A stretch of 64,000 bases of DNA from Rhabditophanes sp. KR3021. Its lineage: Eukaryota; Nematoda; Chromadorea; Rhabditida; Alloionematidae. Numbering within the stretch: position 1 is the stretch's first letter; every line of letters begins with the position of its first letter. The notes beneath the pieces are model-generated. The model was not told where the DNA came from. It saw only the letters and a list, made by a program, of their open reading frames with translations, and did not search any database. Below are positions 48,201-60,398 of the stretch, one piece after another. The DNA is taken from the NCBI GenBank assembly GCA_963281155.1, contig CAUJLY010000005.1:1054001-1118000 (forward strand), given 5' to 3'. The translations under genes were made by a program, and so were the position numbers.

Positions 48201-51200
48201 CCAAATCAAAGTTTACTAAACACAAAAGTTACAATCTTATCTCTACTAATAATGCGCCAACGAAGCAGCTTTACCTTTGTCAGTGGATGGTTGGAGATGG
48301 CAGCCATTTTCTAATCATCATATTCCCCGATATATGCAAAAGATTGGAGTTGTTTGGTGGTTTGATGATCATCAAGACAAAATAGATAAGATAATGGCTT
48401 ATGGAGAAAAGGAATATAATGGTTTTTATCTACTTATCGAGGTAGTTGAATAAATGAATATATGGTTGTGGTAGGCTTTGGTCTATTAAACATCTTTTTG
48501 TTGTTAGCATCTTGTTGGAAAGATAAAGGCAAGATATTATGTATGTGATTTATATGTGTCTATATGAATTAAAAGATACAACCACACCAAACATTCATTC
48601 CTGCAAAGTTAACAGATTTAAGAAGACATCTCTCTCTGGCCTGATATGGATGCAACAAAAAGTGAAGAAAATGTTTTATAGGATGGCCGCAATCAGTTGT
48701 ATGGTTCATATTAAAGCTTATTATTAATTGCACCGATATCATGATACTGAATTGAAGGTGGTGTTTGTCTCTTTTTTGGTGTTTTTATACGATGGCCATC
48801 GTGCTAAACCTTATCTTAAGCATAAAGAGAGATACCTTGATCTTCAGCATGTCAAAAAATAGTTAAAGTTTGTGAGGAAATTGGAGAAGATTTGGTAAAG
48901 ATCCACAACACTCTAACGAAACGAGAAGAATAAAGGGAGTGTGTTAAGCTTACCGTAAGCTCGAGAATATAAATAAAATGCAAAGCTAGAAAGATACGTT
49001 AAATAGGCCAAAATAATACCATCTATCTATCACCATCGTCGAGCAAGTTTAGCAAATGACAACAGCCGCTAAAGTATATTGAGTATATTGAGTAAATTAA
49101 AAATATATTTAGTATAAATATGTTCGGTACAAATTGGAGTCAGCTAGAATAAATACCTCCCCAAATAAAAGGAACATATTATTATTTGGTAGAGTCATTC
49201 AACAAAAAATATAAAGTCCCATGTTAGTTTGAAAGATTTAGGTTTATTAACCATCACACAGCCCAATCTTGTCTTTTCTTTGATCCTTTCTTAAGCTTGG
49301 TAGTGAGTAGGGGGATTTGGGTTTGAAGAAAGTTGGCGACAAAAGCTAAAGAAGAGACATACCAAAGCAGTCGAGTAAAGATTGGAGCTTAATCCCTGAT
49401 AAGGATTAACTTTTACTTAAGATAGAAGTAAATGATAGATAAATGGTTAAAGTTTATATTAAGGCTGGATATTTTTGTAAGTGATATAAATTAGTAATAT
49501 TTTGTAGAGACAAGAATAAATGCAAGAAACAGTAGTAAATATGAGTTAGCTAGATAGATATGTAGAAAGTGTGTTAAGCCTATAGGCTCGCGATAAAGGC
49601 TTACGTTTATAAAACCATGGTAACCAAATGAATATATAAAATAATGTAGCAGAAGATGCCTCAACTTCTGTACAAAGTGAGTCCCACAAATAGCATTTGG
49701 TGTGTTTGTGATAACCTCAAAGTCGTTTATCGAAAAGCTAATCCTATTAAAGCTTTTACATGAAAAAAGCGACACACACATACTATCATAAATGACATCT
49801 CTATCAAATAGAAGAGATACAAGGAATATAATATATAGTATCTGCATCATCGTGAAACCGAAAGCAGTTTTGTTTAATCATCGTAAGCAGGTCTGTACGT
49901 TCACTCTACCAAGTCCCAAAAAGTGATCCCAAGAGAAGTGTCTCCACCAGACGATTTTATTTAAACTTAGCTTAAAGTTAATCTCCATTTAAATTATAAT
50001 AATAAAGTGTTTGGGGCTGTGTGGTTGTGGTTGTATGTGTAAGTGTATATATCGGTGGTGATATCGTTTCGGATGGTAATATGTTCTTTTTGTCATAATT
50101 TGGTAGATAAGTGATTTGTTGATATCAAAAAGACACGATACATTTATATTTATAAACAAAGGGAATATGTTATTTTGGGCCAAGATATCTATTAGATGAT
50201 ATTAAATGACTTTTTGGTGTGGATGTTTATAACAGTTTGGATGAGTTTATATGAGTTTATAACAGTTTATAACAGTTGTGGTCAATATAATAATTGAAAT
50301 TTTGAAACAATCCAAATAATCGCAGTAATAAGTCTGGTGAGTGAAGGCAAAAATATGTAATTGTATAAAATTAATCAGGGGATGAGTTAAACGTGATTCA
50401 AACTTCAGTGCATTAATGTTCCTCCTATATCTAAAAGCAGAAGATAAATGGTTTGATTTGAGGAAACAAAGAAAGGACATCTTAATTCATTTATTGTGAG
50501 ATACGATTATTTATCCTAACAGGCTCAAAAGTTTAAAGGTATCAAAAGATACGACTCACACACATGACAACTGATAGAACAAAGACTCACACACTAAACA
50601 CAATCACTTTTGTCATTTTTTGATAAATAATACATTTTTAAAGATTTCGATATCTGCATTCAGGCAGTTTTTAACGTTTTTACGTTACAATGTACATTCT
50701 TACTATTTGTTGGAAACGGATCAAAAAAGGTATATGTATAAACGTATCATATAAATAATCTATACATTTGTTACGGGGTGTGAGGATTGTAGCTAAACAA
50801 AAAAAGCGAGTGTGAGCTGATTGTCTGAAGGGAAATGAAGGCGATTTGGAGTGTGCAAAAGACCTCAGCAAATTTTATTACATATATGTAAACTAGTCTC
50901 AAAAGGAGATGATGGTGATGATGGATGATTTATTTAATGGGAACGTGTGCTTGGCTTGAACACTGATTCATAATGGAAAGCCAATGTATATGCATTTTTG
51001 GACACAAACCTTTTGTACAATATTTTGAATGGCTTAAGTGTGAATGTATATGTGAATATTTTAGCCCCACATCAATCCAAAAATTTAAATAATACCTATT
51101 GTAGGCTAGACAAAGTTTGTTGCATCATTTTAAATCTTTATGCAACAACATACCACTACTAATATCAATCTAGTTTTGGCAAGCTTAGAAAGCGTATAAC

Positions 51201-52056
51201 TTTTATTCTCCATCAGATTATCTTTCTGCCAGGCATTTTAAATAAAAAGAGAGTTGGTGTATATTTATTCAAATTCAAGGTTAAGGTGACAAAAGTTTCA
51301 ATTTGTTGATGGTAAATCTAATTTATGCTGCAAAGGTTTTTCTGACGATCACATCTTTATCTGCAACATCACCTAAAAAAGGGTAAGTGTGGTGCGTAGT
51401 ATTATTTTTTGTTTGTGTATAAAGATTAGGGAAAGCTCAGTTGTATATATGAATTTGGAAGTTTTATTAAATGCTTTTCTAAATATCATTTAACCATTCA
51501 TTATCACTTGTATAAACAAAAAATAGAAGAGAGTCTTTTTTGTGATAGTCTGTTGAGGTTGAGATATGTGATTAGTAAAAGGAAAGTACATGTTAAAAAT
51601 GAGTTCAATTATAAACAATAAAATGGTGTAATGGTTGAGCCATTCGATCTTTTGTTTGGGGTGTTATTTAGATTTTTCATTGATATTTAAGTCCAGCCAT
51701 CAACTTTTTGGGATAAGAGACAAAGGAAATAGGTATAAATATATGCAGTTATATGCATTAATTTAAATTTCTACAAATTTAACGTTATAAGATAAATTAG
51801 TCTGTAAAGTTATCACAAAGGATTGTTAAATTTAACTTAAAATAAAAGTTCAGAAGACAGATAATAGAAAGGAGATGCAAATACAAATATTATTGAATAA
51901 TAAAAAGCCCATTAATTAAGTTTGTTATCAATCATGCAGTGGATATTATGGTGCTTTGTTATCTAATAAAAATCTTCTTTATAATCATATTACTTTATTT
52001 TATATCAATATAACCGTATATTTTAATTTATTAATATTGCAACTTTGACCGGCACT
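45215..52056. other. 6.8-kb gene-free stretch upstream of the Dve-family gene
   Basis: No recognised gene. Short direct repeats occur at about 49075-49100 (GTATATTGA units) and 50230-50277 (GAGTTTAT and AACAGTTTAT units). Between about 46 and 52 kb the plus strand looks rich in G and poor in C, opposite to 39-41 kb. The longest frame (49491-49850, minus, 119 codons) is hydrophobic and without a motif. The likeliest roles are the enhancer landscape or a long 5' intron of the homeobox gene. Confidence 0.5.
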
Positions 52057-54267
52057 CTAAATAGGAGTTCTTTGCTCTTGATTATCTTGCAGTTCGTAAG
52101 AAATAGGACCAGCTTTTACCATCAACTGATGTTGATTTCTTTCCACGACAGCTTTTCTTCTATCCCAAACCCATTGTAATCGGTAAAAGTCAATAAACTG
52201 ATCACGAACTTGTTTACTGATAAAGAAAAGAACTGCAGCTGGAGACAAACTAACCATATCTTCAGCTAGTGAATACAAATACATCGAAACCATGCCTAAA
52301 ATTAAATAAATATCATTAATTGTTTAACAAGTTTAAATTATGTATATTTTAAACGTTTTAAAATTTAAGCCACTGAAGATCCTTTATATCCATTACTCTG
52401 GATAAGGTAATGTTACTTCAAAATTTGCGTATAACATGCCTTAAAGATGTTTTGTCCGCTCATTCTTGTTTTAACAAGCATAATGCGTGTTTGTATCCTT
52501 ATTATTTATATTGTTCAACTATATTAATCATACTATTTTAGCTACATAAGATCTAACACTGGTTTATTTGCTGTACAAATGATGAGAAAGGAGCATAGAT
52601 AGGAAAGAATCTCGAAGAGGCAATCCGAGTTCCAGTAGTGATCACAAGAGCTATCCGCTTTGGGACAAGGAAAACTGGTAAGTAATGATGTCGTTTATAT
52701 TGCAATCCATTTTTTAGTTAATCCTAATCTTCAACAAACCACATCAGATGACTTATCAAAGACAACAATAGATGGTTCTACTCTGACAACTAAGCAAATG
52801 CATAGAAATAGTTTGATTGTTCTAAGAAATAAGGTTGGGCTTGTGATAGGCGAAATTGGAAAACTAATTGTCAAAGGCCAAGACAGTGAAAAATTCAATA
52901 AGGTATTTGAAAGGAAGAAACAAATAATTGGTGTAAGAAGGTCAATGTTGGAATGATTAGGCGGAAAGATTCTGTTTGCTCCTTGCGACTTGTTGAAGAA
53001 GAATACTCAGGCCAATTACGATTAACTGGAAGCTGTTTTGAAAACATTGGGATTACCGATTCTGAAAAACTAAGAAGAGCTTATATCATTACAGAAATAT
53101 TCGTCATACATCTTCACTGTAGAATGACAACACACCTCTGCAATTATGATCTTCGCGTTAATGAAAATCGGGTTCTTTCTAAGGAAGAAGATACATGACA
53201 GCAAGAAACAAGATAGTTGAAAGTGGCAAACTATTGTTATCAAGGCACCTACCAAAGGATTGGGAGAAAATTTGGAGTACATTTTAACTGAGTATTTTGA
53301 GAATCAAGTTGCAAATGTGGACCATCGAAAATGCACAATCGAGGAGGCCTACAAGCTGTCATCTGAAAATGGGAAATTGATTGGCCAACTTTTGGTTGAC
53401 AGGATGTTTGAACTCAAAAAAATGATTCCTACTGGTTTTAAATTATATTTGTTGTCTATTTTATATCTTTTTGGCACCTCATTTTAATAATATTTTTATA
53501 TGCCTCTATTTACCTAAAATTTTGTCATCATTGACAAATGAAATGTACTGCAAAGTTGCCACAATCGCCAGAAATGTTTGAGCCGTTATCTGAATACAAC
53601 TATGTATCAACAAAGGCTTTTCTTTCGATTTATCACTCATCTTTTTGGTTACAGTTGTCAGATAATAAATTGACAATACAGACAAGATGACGTTGACAGC
53701 CGACCAAAAAACACACATTATTATGCAAATAAGGATGGAGTTCATGGTGTAATCTTGGTCTGAAGATTCGATTTTGATGGTTGAGTTGTCGTACATGAAG
53801 ACGGCTTGGATGTTTTGTTTGAAACTCCAGATTAAGAGGATTAGAGGACAGGCGAATTGCATTAATTGAGTTCCAATCATTACGCGTTTGTTGACGAACT
53901 TTTGGAATGAAAAGGGGAATTTGATTATACAAAAGCGTGTTAGAGCTACCAGGAATTGGCCTATGTTGATGGTGACGGGAAGATACACTGACAAACCATA
54001 TATCAAACCTGGCATCTGGCCGAATTCAACATATTGTTTGTTAAATATCCCATACAAAGGTATTCGCACCAAAAAATACTCTAACGCAATGAAGCCAAGC
54101 TCCAAAATGCCATTTAACAAAAATTGAAAGAAAAAATAAAATGATGTATCGTTATTTTTCCAGACTAGCCTCGAAGCTATACAAATATGCAGCATCAGTG
54201 TAAAAATAAAGAGAGGAACGTCGAAGATCAGCAGAATTAGATTGAATATTAGAATAATTGGAATCAT
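52057..54267 (-). CDS. nematode-type serpentine chemoreceptor (SRG/SRV-like GPCR)
   Basis: Seven-helix receptor, probably chemosensory. Exons 54267-53514 and 52295-52057 give 330 residues; the 1,218-nt intron separates helix 6 from helix 7. Seven hydrophobic segments are visible. The third is followed by LVALTRFCIIKFPFSFQKF, where nematode SRG/SRV receptors carry NR..I.FP; the C-terminal exon contains SLSPAAVLFFISKQVRDQF, the characteristic helix-7 end. ATG at 54267 is chosen; an acceptor CCCTCCAG sits just upstream at 54289. SRG, SRV and SRXA families cannot be separated by eye. The intron holds an unresolved plus-strand gene. Confidence 0.75.
52611..53487 (+). CDS. unresolved nested gene or decayed copy inside the chemoreceptor intron
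   Basis: Not recognised. A segment from about 52611 reads GKNLEEAIRVPVVITRAIRF to 52677, then a 38-nt intron (GTAAGT to TTTTTTAG, 52678-52716) joins it in frame to NPNLQQTTSDDLSKTTIDGS and a helical stretch VLRNKVGLVIGEIGKLI. A second GT-AG pair of 30 nt (52931-52960) leads to GGKILFAPCDLLKKN, which meets a stop at 53022-53024. Beyond it, other frames carry coding-like pieces (52966-53198 and 53238-53487, the latter with YILTEYFENQVANVDHRKC and IEEAYKLSSENGKLIGQLL). The normal-looking introns argue for an authentic gene; the later stops argue for decay or missing exons. It is contained in the chemoreceptor intron in antisense orientation. Confidence 0.35.
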
Positions 54268-57200
54268 TGTTAGGGATATTTCAGTTCTGGAGGGAAATCG
54301 TTTTAAATTAACATTTATAATCACGCAAACATTATACTTTTAAAAATAAAGAAGCAGTAAGTCTACAAAAACATACGAGAGGCTTGATTTATTTAAAAAA
54401 ACAATGAATATCTAAAAAACACTCATATTTACTGTTCTATCCATCTATAATTCAGACATGCTAAAAATGTAATTAAGTCTTGGTTGGTAGAAGCTTAATT
54501 ATTATCAGGAAAGCACACACATATAAATGCGATTTGTTTACATTAAAAGAACCGACATCCTTTACATATGTAATTCTAGGATATATATGTATTTAATTTA
54601 ACATTTATATAAGCATAATATTTCCTCTTGTTTTGATTTGGATTAGGATAATAATAAATTTATTTGGGAATGAAGTTTTTGTTTGAAAGAAAAGGATCGC
54701 ATTACATTGTTAGGGAATGAACAAATATTTCCCTTTTTGTTTTAAAATAAACAGAATTAGCGTAGATAGGTGTTACTTTTTATGAATTTAGAGAAAATGA
54801 ACCTGAAACTATTTACACTTCCTACTTATTACGATTTAACAGACAATAATTTTGTGAGTGTTGATATCAACTAAATTTGCAATAACAAGCAACAATCTCA
54901 GACTATTAATCTCAACCAAAAGCAAAGCACCAACACTAATTGCTTCACCAGGCTTCTTACTTTATTTGTAAAGGCATATGGCTACATAAAAATCCCAAGC
55001 TAAGTATTTAATTAAAATTAACAGGAGTATTTTGATAAAAAGTTGGCAGTTGATATGTGTATTATAGACTAAATGTATGTAAAGACTTGACGTCTTTCAA
55101 AAACATATTTGGTCATTAAGAATTCTTTAATTTTTTTGTAGAAAGTGAAGTTAACTTAATAATAATCAAAAAATAGATTCTAAATAAAATATAACCAAAA
55201 CAACTTTTTAATTCATAAATGAAAATAGGGAGACAATTTTATAAAGACGTCTTTTGAGAAACTTTTTTTGTTCCTTAATTACTTCCCCTTAAATCATCAT
55301 CATAATTCAAAGGCAATTTCTTTATCAAAATATAAAAATAAGTGTTCAATAGAAGTAATCTTTAAGAAAATGCCAATCGTGCAGGACTAATTTTGTTTAA
55401 CAAAAACAACCTGAATGAAGGAGGCTTATCCACTCACTAAAAACCAAAAGTATTTCCAATTTTTTGAATACTTGATTTAACTATAAAAAGTTTACCATCA
55501 AATTTCGCCATGCAAAAGTATAACAAAATGACTCTTTCCAACATATTAAACGAATCATTTAACTTAAAAGTTAAAGTATTTTAGAAGTAATTCACACTCA
55601 CACACCCTTTTTAGCCACAATTTATTCTTTTTATTAAGACAACCTAGACATAATATCATGATGAATGATGGTTGATATATATTTTTTAATTTGTTACAAA
55701 GTTATGGATGAATTGAGATATCAATAACATAGTGGGACATTATTAAATTGTTTATTATTGAAGTGTTTATGAACAGTTAGGAAGGTTAAACAGTTAAAGG
55801 TTAACTGGCATTATTCATTGTTATGATAAAAAATATTCTAAATAAAGTATGAAAAATAAAGATTTTAGGCAAAAAATAGGCATATTTGATATTTCAATCA
55901 AATTAACTTGATAAAAATAGCACAATATGTTGTTAATAAAAAGCCCTTCATCGTGTAATTAAAATGGAGGAAAGGATGTTTGAATATACATCTCTTCTGA
56001 TAACTTAAAAGCTCCCCATCAAATTAAATGAAAACAATAACAAAAAAATTATCCACTGAATGGTTTCTCTTTTGATGGGTAAAAGTGAGATGTATTTTGT
56101 TAATATCTAAATAATCAACTTAAATCTCAAAACTCTTCACATCTTCATGAAAACAACTATATTTGGCGGAATAGACAATTAAGTTGGAATATTAAATTAT
56201 TTAGATCATTATAAGATCTTCATTTATTTTTGCTATGTTTTGAAGAACACAACAACTAAATAATGTTTCAGTGAGGTTCAAAGTTTAAGTGAAGCTACAT
56301 ATTTATGTAATGCTAGTATCATTTAATTAAGCTTAGTGCAACTAATTAGTCTGCCATTTAGTGTTGTTTAAATAAACCATTCAACTACATCCATAACATT
56401 CTTAAGAACTAAGAAAGATGGTCTTTCAAAATAAATAGTATAAACGACAAGTTCATCAATGAACTTTTGAAACTTTTATCCTTAAAGGCTATTTAATTAT
56501 ATAAAATGCATCATATCATTTAAAGTTTCACGTTTTTCACTGAAAGTTGCAAGGATGTAAGTAAATAGTAGTATCCTCGTTAAATCTCTTGTACATTAAG
56601 AAAGACCCATCTAAATAAATAAATAGTTAGCTCATCTAAATGAACTCTCTTTCATCTATCTATCTTCTCTTTTATATTTATTTATTTTTCAAATTATAAT
56701 AAATACCACAAAAAAGACAAAACAAACATGATTCCATTTAATGTGACATGCCAAAAAATGATGCAATGTATCCATCACGCAAATGTATAATATATTTTGA
56801 AACATCTCAAAAAATACCAAAATCATTCAAAAGACATCCACATTAAATAGCTAATCAAAAAAGCAAGATTCCTTTGTCAAAAATAATGCTAATAAATACA
56901 TATACTGCACTATCTAAATTGAAACTATTTATGTATTTTTTGTAAAGGTTCATTTTTTCCCATTCAGATAAGTAATATCTAGTGTTTAATGCATTCACAA
57001 TAATAGTTTTAAAAATGGTTGAAGTGCGTTGAAAGCATAGATAGTATGTTTGAATGTAATGAGATGACACTTTTCCTTTTTGCCTGAATAAATTAATTTT
57101 TAATGCGATTGGTGAAGATAAAGTGTAATGTGGTTTCGTTTTTAAAAAGTTGAGCTTGATTTTGAAGTGAGTATGTGAGAAGAGTAGAGATTATTAAAAG

Positions 57201-58761
57201 AGCTTTTTTAACAAACGACTCTTTATTCAATTATACTTTATAAATATCCTTCTTGCGCAAATTAAGTATATAAGTGTCTAAATGTTCAAATATTCAAATG
57301 TATGGGGATATCCATCCTTCTTATGTATTCGAACTTCTAATTCTTTTCAAGTTTCCGCCAAAATTATGCATCACCCAAAACTAAATAAATTACTACCTCT
57401 GTTAGTTGAATTACAAACAAAATAAGGGCTGATATCCAAAACAATAAAGCATTTACCAAATTTGATTGAACTTTCCAAAGAAATGGCAATTGGCAAGAGG
57501 CATCAACATATCAGGAGACAAATAGACGTATCAATTATATAACATATCTATCAACATCATCCTGCCACAAAAAAGTTCAATTACCCTTTTTTGACTTTAA
57601 CCATAATAAATTTGTCTAGAACGAAATAAATTAAACCTCCTCAATTTTCAAGCCACAGATTCCTCCAAACATTAATTTGGTCTAAACATAAACACTATAC
57701 TCCTACTACAATTCTATATATCACAAAAAGATTCAATTTTGAGCATCTCAAATTTTACTTTTATCTTTCTACTAACCACAACCCATATTTCATGGATATA
57801 GGACTTTTGATGTACATCAAAATTAGTCGTAGCAATTAATTAAAAAATGTTAACCATTGCTCTCTCTCTTCTTTTGGTGGTTGTCTTCGCTAAATATAAA
57901 AATAATAAGTTGAGCATCATTTTTTGAAACAAATTTGCTCCTTTTTTAGTAATCATATTGTTATCAAAGTCTGAATTTTTAAATTTCAATCTTAATTCAA
58001 AAACAAACTTCATTTTTATACAAATACTTGGAAGACTTCAAGAGTGTTACACCTAAATAAGACTCACAAACATTAATCTTAAAGTCTTCTTCCTCTCAAC
58101 ATATTAATTATTATCTTTTTTGTTTAATCTAACACCAACACACACATGCCTTCGCAACAAAATTACATCTTTACGATTAAATTCACAGTTATGTCAATTT
58201 AACGTAACTCTTTATTATTAACCAATAAATATTAATTGTCCCCTTAACAATAATCTTTTGCCACCCTCAAAAAAGACTATTTACATGATTCCACAAAAGT
58301 TGCAACGAAAAAACATATTTGTTTGTCCCAATCATCCATCATTACTAATTTAAACATATACTTTTTGTCAAGTTATTTCTTCCTATTTATTAATTATTTA
58401 TGAATATTATCTTTACCACTAAAAAATAGCTACTTTAAAAAATGACACAAAGTTAACCTCACAAGTCTACTAGTGTTTTTTAAATTGTCTAAACGATACT
58501 AAATGAGAAAAAAACAATTAGTTGTTCTTATTTTAAAGAACAAAATTTATTTATTTTAGGTCTTTTAATTTAATTTTGACGTACTTCCAATTTAAGTCTA
58601 TTACTCATTTAAATTAATGGCACGTCAATTTATTAAAATATTTAATTATTACCAGAACTATATAATTAGAATTTTTTATAGAAGTTAGGAGCCAAGGCTG
58701 ACGATTAGTAACTCTATTCACCAACTAACATCCTATAAAATCCAGTAAAAATCCATTCTAA
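54268..58761. other. 4.5-kb gene-free AT-rich stretch
   Basis: No coding gene, RNA or transposon could be supported. The last 1.4 kb before the GPCR is strikingly poor in G on the plus strand. TCCTATAAAA at 58731-58740 may serve as its TATA box. Confidence 0.5.
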
Positions 58762-59919
58762 ATGATCAACCTTACTAGCTCATTATACTTATCGTGCGAG
58801 TGTGAGCCTGGTGACGAAGACGCTGAAATCCCAAACATCTATATAATTCTAATTCTTCTTCCCTTGATGTCATTATTTGGCATCATCTTCAACATCACAT
58901 CCATCCTTATCTTTACAACAAAATCAAAAACAGAAGCAAATTCAAATATCTACCTAGCAGCTTTATCTGTCTCCGATATTGGTGTGTGTTTAAGTGGAAT
59001 TTTTGTCATTTCAGCTGATTCCCTTCGAACGTACTACTCATCTATTAATATCATTTTTGCCAAATTAATACCTTATTTAATTCCGATTGGCTTGACATTC
59101 CAAATGATGAGTGTGTATATAACTATTCTAGCTTCAATAGACTGTTACATTTTTGTACTTAATGATAAACAAAAAAGAGGCGAAGGTGGACCTAAATCTA
59201 TTATTAATTATTGGTCTTTCCTAACGAGGTATTGTACTTGTAGAAAGTATGCTTATATTTCGATTGTGGTGACGTTATTTTTTGTTCTTACTTATAATAG
59301 TATTTCTTTTTTTGAATTAAAATCTGTTGAATGTTTTGATGTTAAGTTGAATAAAATTAAGGTAGAAGTTTGTCCGACGGCACTGAGACTACATCAGGAT
59401 TATATAACTATTTATAAGGGATTTTGTTATTTGATTTTTATGGTTTTGTTACCCTTTATTTTGTTGACTTATTTGACGATATCAATTGTAAGAGCAATCA
59501 GATCCACTAACAAATTTAATTCGTCTATTATAATGCAGATGCAATCGAGTATGGCTCTCCATTCACATCTAGTTCTCTTCAACCGGCAAAGATCACTCAA
59601 AAACATTCTAGAATCATCGAATGCCGTTGACACGATCAATGAATCGTCGCCGTTAATGCTAGTAATGGTAATAATTTTATTCCTGGTCTGCAACATCATA
59701 ACCATCCTTGTTAACTACTTCGAATCAAATGCAACTCTCATTTCCTTCACCTTCCAAATGGTCATGATAGATATAGCAAACTTCCTTGTGGTCTTAAATG
59801 CAACAGCAAACTTTTTTGTTTACATCATCTTTTCCAATAGTTATCGAACAAGGTTACGGGAATTATTTGACTACCAAAGACCAACAAGTAATTCAAGACA
59901 TGTTACTGATCACCTTTAA
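58762..59919 (+). CDS. rhodopsin-class peptide GPCR (FMRFamide-receptor-like)
   Basis: Single-exon, 385-residue receptor for an unknown, probably peptide, ligand at the plasma membrane. Seven hydrophobic helices are seen. Helix 1 has IIFNITSILIF, helix 2 SNIYLAALSVSDIGVCL, helix 3 ITILASIDCYIFV, helix 6 MLVMVIILFLVCNI, and helix 7 DIANFLVVLNATANFFVYIIFSNSYR (the conserved NxxxNFxxY and F-x-x-x-[FY]R end typical of FMRFamide/myosuppressin-type receptors). The DRY position reads DCY, so the Arg that contacts the G protein is replaced by Cys. Two Cys suited to the extracellular disulfide are not obvious; CFDVKLNKIKVEVC lies in loop 2. The third intracellular loop is about 60 residues, Ser-rich. 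Confidence 0.75.
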   Translation: MINLTSSLYLSCECEPGDEDAEIPNIYIILILLPLMSLFGIIFNITSILIFTTKSKTEANSNIYLAALSVSDIGVCLSGIFVISADSLRTYYSSINIIFAKLIPYLIPIGLTFQMMSVYITILASIDCYIFVLNDKQKRGEGGPKSIINYWSFLTRYCTCRKYAYISIVVTLFFVLTYNSISFFELKSVECFDVKLNKIKVEVCPTALRLHQDYITIYKGFCYLIFMVLLPFILLTYLTISIVRAIRSTNKFNSSIIMQMQSSMALHSHLVLFNRQRSLKNILESSNAVDTINESSPLMLVMVIILFLVCNIITILVNYFESNATLISFTFQMVMIDIANFLVVLNATANFFVYIIFSNSYRTRLRELFDYQRPTSNSRHVTDHL

Positions 59920-60398
59920 TTGTACGTAAAAATATGTTTATTGTTTATAAAATGATGATAATAAATTGGGTTCTCCATCAACTTTTTATCTTTTTTCCAA
60001 AGACTTTCCCTCTTGTAATGGTGATGATAAGTTTGTGTGGTAATCAACAATATTCTTTGGTTAGCAGATATTGGTGGTGAGCATAAACACGCCACATCTC
60101 TTTTTATTTAAGTAACTATATTTTTATGTACAGCCTTGAACGTTTAGGTATAGAGAGTGTAAGAATGTCTTTGATACTTTTAGAAATTGTTTCATTTCTT
60201 TCTTTCATTCACTTATTATGTTGTAGTAGCTAAGGATGACATCTCACTTTTTGGTCAATACTACGTGCCTTTATCATTATTTTTTTAGTTTTGTCCATTT
60301 TGTTGGTGAAAGCGTTAATGTTTGGTGCACGATGTATTTGTGATAACAATTTATTTAACTTATTCTCATCATGCTCATTTCTTTTGTAGATAAACAAT
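59920..60398. other. intergenic region before the branching enzyme
   Basis: Nothing coding seen. TTCTTTTGTAG at 60380-60390 is an acceptor-like site 8 bp before the next ATG without an obvious upstream coding exon. Confidence 0.45.

Noticed and set aside
49491..49850. 119-codon minus-strand frame with a hydrophobic N terminus
   Set aside because: Long for AT-rich DNA, but Ile/Phe/Tyr-rich throughout, with no domain, splice context or neighbours; kept only as a note for a conservation test.
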